Origin: CAJWBT01 sp964401855
GTDB taxonomy: Bacteria; Chloroflexota; Dehalococcoidia; Lucifugimonadales; UBA3495
Direction: 5' to 3'
Assembly: GCA_964401855.1 (NCBI GenBank)
Contig: CAYOAF010000200.1
Span: forward strand, 1-7,229
Length of the DNA: 7,229 nt
Made by a program: the position numbers and the translations under genes. How positions within the stretch are numbered: position 1 is the stretch's first letter; each line of letters begins with the position of its first letter. This document shows positions 5,970 to 7,229 of the stretch, in pieces. The notes beneath the pieces were generated by a model, which saw nothing but the letters and a program-made list of their open reading frames with translations, did not search any database and was not told where the DNA came from.

Positions 5970-5998
5970 ATTATAAGCCCGCCCTTGCCGGGTGTCCA
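5970..5998 (-). promoter_or_regulatory. Sigma70-type promoter toward the selenoprotein gene
   Basis: On the minus strand, TGGACA (5998-5993) and TATAAT (5975-5970) are separated by 17 bases. The -10 is a perfect match, the -35 matches five of six, and the spacer is optimal. Transcription would begin near 5963 and run leftward, leaving a leader of nearly 200 bases before the GTG at 5767. The same transcript may continue into the nuclease operon. The site sits in the gap between divergent genes, where a promoter is expected. Confidence 0.6.
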
Positions 5999-6031
5999 GA
6001 ACACCCACTGGCGGACGGCGAAGGACCCATC

Positions 6032-6037
6032 TATTAT
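6032..6037 (+). promoter_or_regulatory. Candidate -10 box for the amidohydrolase gene
   Basis: TATTAT matches five of six -10 positions and ends only six bases before the ATG at 6044. The transcript would therefore start at or next to the ATG and be leaderless. No good -35 lies at 16-18 bases upstream. The absence of a Shine-Dalgarno near the ATG is consistent with leaderless translation but does not prove it. Confidence 0.35.
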
Positions 6038-6043
6038 AGTTGC

Positions 6044-6895
6044 ATGGAATATCCTATGGTGATCGACAGCCATTGCCACATCCTTCCGCCTGGCTTTGAG
6101 CAACGGCGCGCCGATCTGCTGGCCCGCGATGCCACCTTTGCCGCCCTTTTCTCCAAAGCCGGCGCCCCGATGGCCACCGCCGAGGCGTTGATCGACGCCA
6201 TGGACCGGGCCCGGGTTTCCCGGGCCGTGGTCATGGGGATGGGCTGGTGCGATCGGGCGCTGGCCGGGGAAGTCAACGACTACATCGCTGAATCGGTGGC
6301 CCGGTACCCGGACCGATTGAGCGGGTTTTGCTCGGTCAACCCGGCCTGGGGGGACGGGGCCGCGGCCGAGGTGGTGCGCTGCGCCGCGGCCGGGCTGCGA
6401 GGGGTCGGCGAGCTGCACCCGGACACCCAGGGCTTCGACATCACCGATAAGCCCGGCCTGACGCCGGTCATGGATACAGTGATGAGGCTGGGTCTGCCGG
6501 TGCTGGTGCACTCTTCGGAGCCGGTGGGTCACCTGTATCCCGGTAAGGGCCGGACCACTCCAGGGAAGCTCTACCGTTTCATCGATAACTTCCCGGAAAA
6601 CTCGGTCATCTGCGCCCATTGGGGAGGCGGGCTTCCGTTCTACGCCATGATGCCGGAGGTGTCGAAGGTTATCCAGAACGTCTACTTCGACATGGCCGCG
6701 TCGCCCTTCCTGTACCGGTCCCAGGTCGTCGCCACCGTGGCCGGTCTGGTCGGCGCGGATAGGGTTTTATTCGCCACGGACTATCCCCTTATTCAGCACG
6801 GGCGGCTCATCCGGCAGGTGAAAGGGTCCGGCCTGGACTCGTCGGATCAAGGGGCCATCCTGGGGGGAAACGCTGCCCGTCTCCTCGGGCTGTAG
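6044..6895 (+). CDS. Amidohydrolase 2 family metal-dependent hydrolase
   Basis: A 283-residue TIM-barrel hydrolase or decarboxylase of the Amidohydro_2/ACMSD-like group. Metal and catalytic residues sit at family positions: H10 and H12 in DSHCH at the first strand, H156 in VLVHSSEP, H192 in CAHWGG, and D246 in FATDYP. Near the end, GGNAARLLGL is the conserved terminal helix start of the family. The protein is cytosolic, with no signal peptide. The substrate cannot be read from the sequence; relatives hydrolyse or decarboxylate small cyclic or aromatic acids. Two ATGs are possible, 6044 and 6056; the first is used, and neither has a Shine-Dalgarno. The frame is open on upstream to 5192, but that part is antisense to the selenoprotein gene and is not coding. 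The stop TAG is 80 bases before the ATG of the glycosylase gene, so the two probably form an operon. Confidence 0.9.
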   Translation: MEYPMVIDSHCHILPPGFEQRRADLLARDATFAALFSKAGAPMATAEALIDAMDRARVSRAVVMGMGWCDRALAGEVNDYIAESVARYPDRLSGFCSVNPAWGDGAAAEVVRCAAAGLRGVGELHPDTQGFDITDKPGLTPVMDTVMRLGLPVLVHSSEPVGHLYPGKGRTTPGKLYRFIDNFPENSVICAHWGGGLPFYAMMPEVSKVIQNVYFDMAASPFLYRSQVVATVAGLVGADRVLFATDYPLIQHGRLIRQVKGSGLDSSDQGAILGGNAARLLGL

Positions 6896-6975
6896 CGGTG
6901 CCTACTTCCGGCGGCGATGCGGGCAGGGAACCAGGCGGGGGCCAGACCACTCCGGGCGGCAGCTCCCAGGGCGAA

Positions 6976-7229
6976 ATGGGTTCAACCCTGCCGGACTACC
7001 TCGAAGAGGGGCTGGATATTGTGTTCGTGGGGTTGAACCCCTCCGAGTACTCGGTCAAGGCGGGCCACTACTTCGCCAACCCCCGAAACCGCTTTTGGGC
7101 GGCCCTGAACCGCTCCGGGCTGGTGAGCCGGGATATGACGCCGGAAAGGGATGCCGATCTGCTCCACCACGGCATCGGCTTCACCGACGTGGTGAAGAGG
7201 CCTACCCCGCAGGCATCCGGGCTGCGGAC
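6976..7229 (+). CDS. mug: Mug/TDG-family mismatch-specific uracil/thymine DNA glycosylase, 5' part
   Basis: The first 84 codons of a G:T/U mismatch DNA glycosylase, cut off by the window end. The catalytic motif is VFVGLNPS (residues 18-25), corresponding to GINPG of E. coli Mug, with the catalytic Asn present. It is followed by the family block FANPRNRFW (35-43) and then TDVVKRPTPQAS, matching the TKLVDRPT region of E. coli Mug. The enzyme removes uracil or thymine mispaired with guanine in base excision repair. The C-terminal MPS-containing loop lies beyond the window and cannot be checked. ATG 6976 is preceded by a weak AGGG and fits the usual family N-terminus (LPDYL directly before the first strand). 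GTG 6898, two bases after the upstream stop, is in frame and would add a 26-residue Gly/Ser-rich stretch. The gene follows the amidohydrolase on the same strand, probably in one transcript. Confidence 0.88.
   Translation, partial: MGSTLPDYLEEGLDIVFVGLNPSEYSVKAGHYFANPRNRFWAALNRSGLVSRDMTPERDADLLHHGIGFTDVVKRPTPQASGLR

Noticed and set aside
5192..6043. A long plus-strand frame that would extend the amidohydrolase N-terminally to 567 residues
   Set aside because: This part is antisense to the predicted selenoprotein gene, is low-complexity and Pro/Gly/Arg-rich, and lacks family similarity. The hydrolase motif DSHCH begins only a few residues after the ATG at 6044.
5855..6619. A 254-codon minus-strand frame overlapping the amidohydrolase gene
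   Set aside because: It is the mirror of the well-supported amidohydrolase coding sequence and has Pro/Gly/Arg/His-rich shadow composition with no domain.

Overview
The window is GC-rich bacterial chromosome with compact genes, frequent GTG/TTG-type starts and weak Shine-Dalgarno signals. Protein resemblance (YhaN/YhaO-type nuclease pair, AhpC/TSA-like protein, Amidohydro_2 hydrolase, Mug-type glycosylase) would suit a Chloroflexota-like or other high-GC environmental lineage. That placement is an inference; no rRNA or other phylogenetic marker is present.

Layout from left to right. A small acidic protein of unknown function (25-330, +) is followed by a short intergenic gap that holds one copy of a palindromic dispersed repeat (342-476). 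Next comes a leftward, translationally coupled two-gene operon: a YhaO/SbcD-type metallophosphoesterase nuclease (3620-4891, -) and a YhaN-type SMC-like ATPase (507-3623, -), with ATGA overlap. A second, inverted copy of the same repeat lies upstream of the operon (5022-5163). Beyond it, also on the minus strand, is the highlight of the window: a 186-codon AhpC/TSA-like thioredoxin-fold gene (5207-5767, -). Its CxxC active-site motif is written TGA-CTG-CCT-TGA, i.e. Sec-Leu-Pro-Sec. A hairpin directly downstream of the second TGA meets the usual description of a bacterial SECIS element. Divergently transcribed is an Amidohydro_2 metal-dependent hydrolase (6044-6895, +), followed almost immediately by the 5' part of a Mug/TDG-family mismatch DNA glycosylase that runs off the window (6976-7229, +).

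Ordinary stop-codon logic would reduce the redox gene to a 127-codon C-terminal fragment, or replace it with a long antisense frame on the plus strand. Read with UGA as selenocysteine, the gene is complete from the APDF motif to the C terminus. It has no cysteine at all, so the two predicted selenocysteines are its only thiol/selenol redox residues. A near-consensus sigma70-type promoter (-10 TATAAT, -35 TGGACA, 17-bp spacer) sits upstream and points toward it.

The genes fall into two themes: DNA end processing/repair (YhaO-YhaN pair, Mug) and redox defence (predicted diselenide peroxiredoxin-like protein). The sequence does not prove a functional link between them beyond neighbourhood and, for the first three, shared strand.
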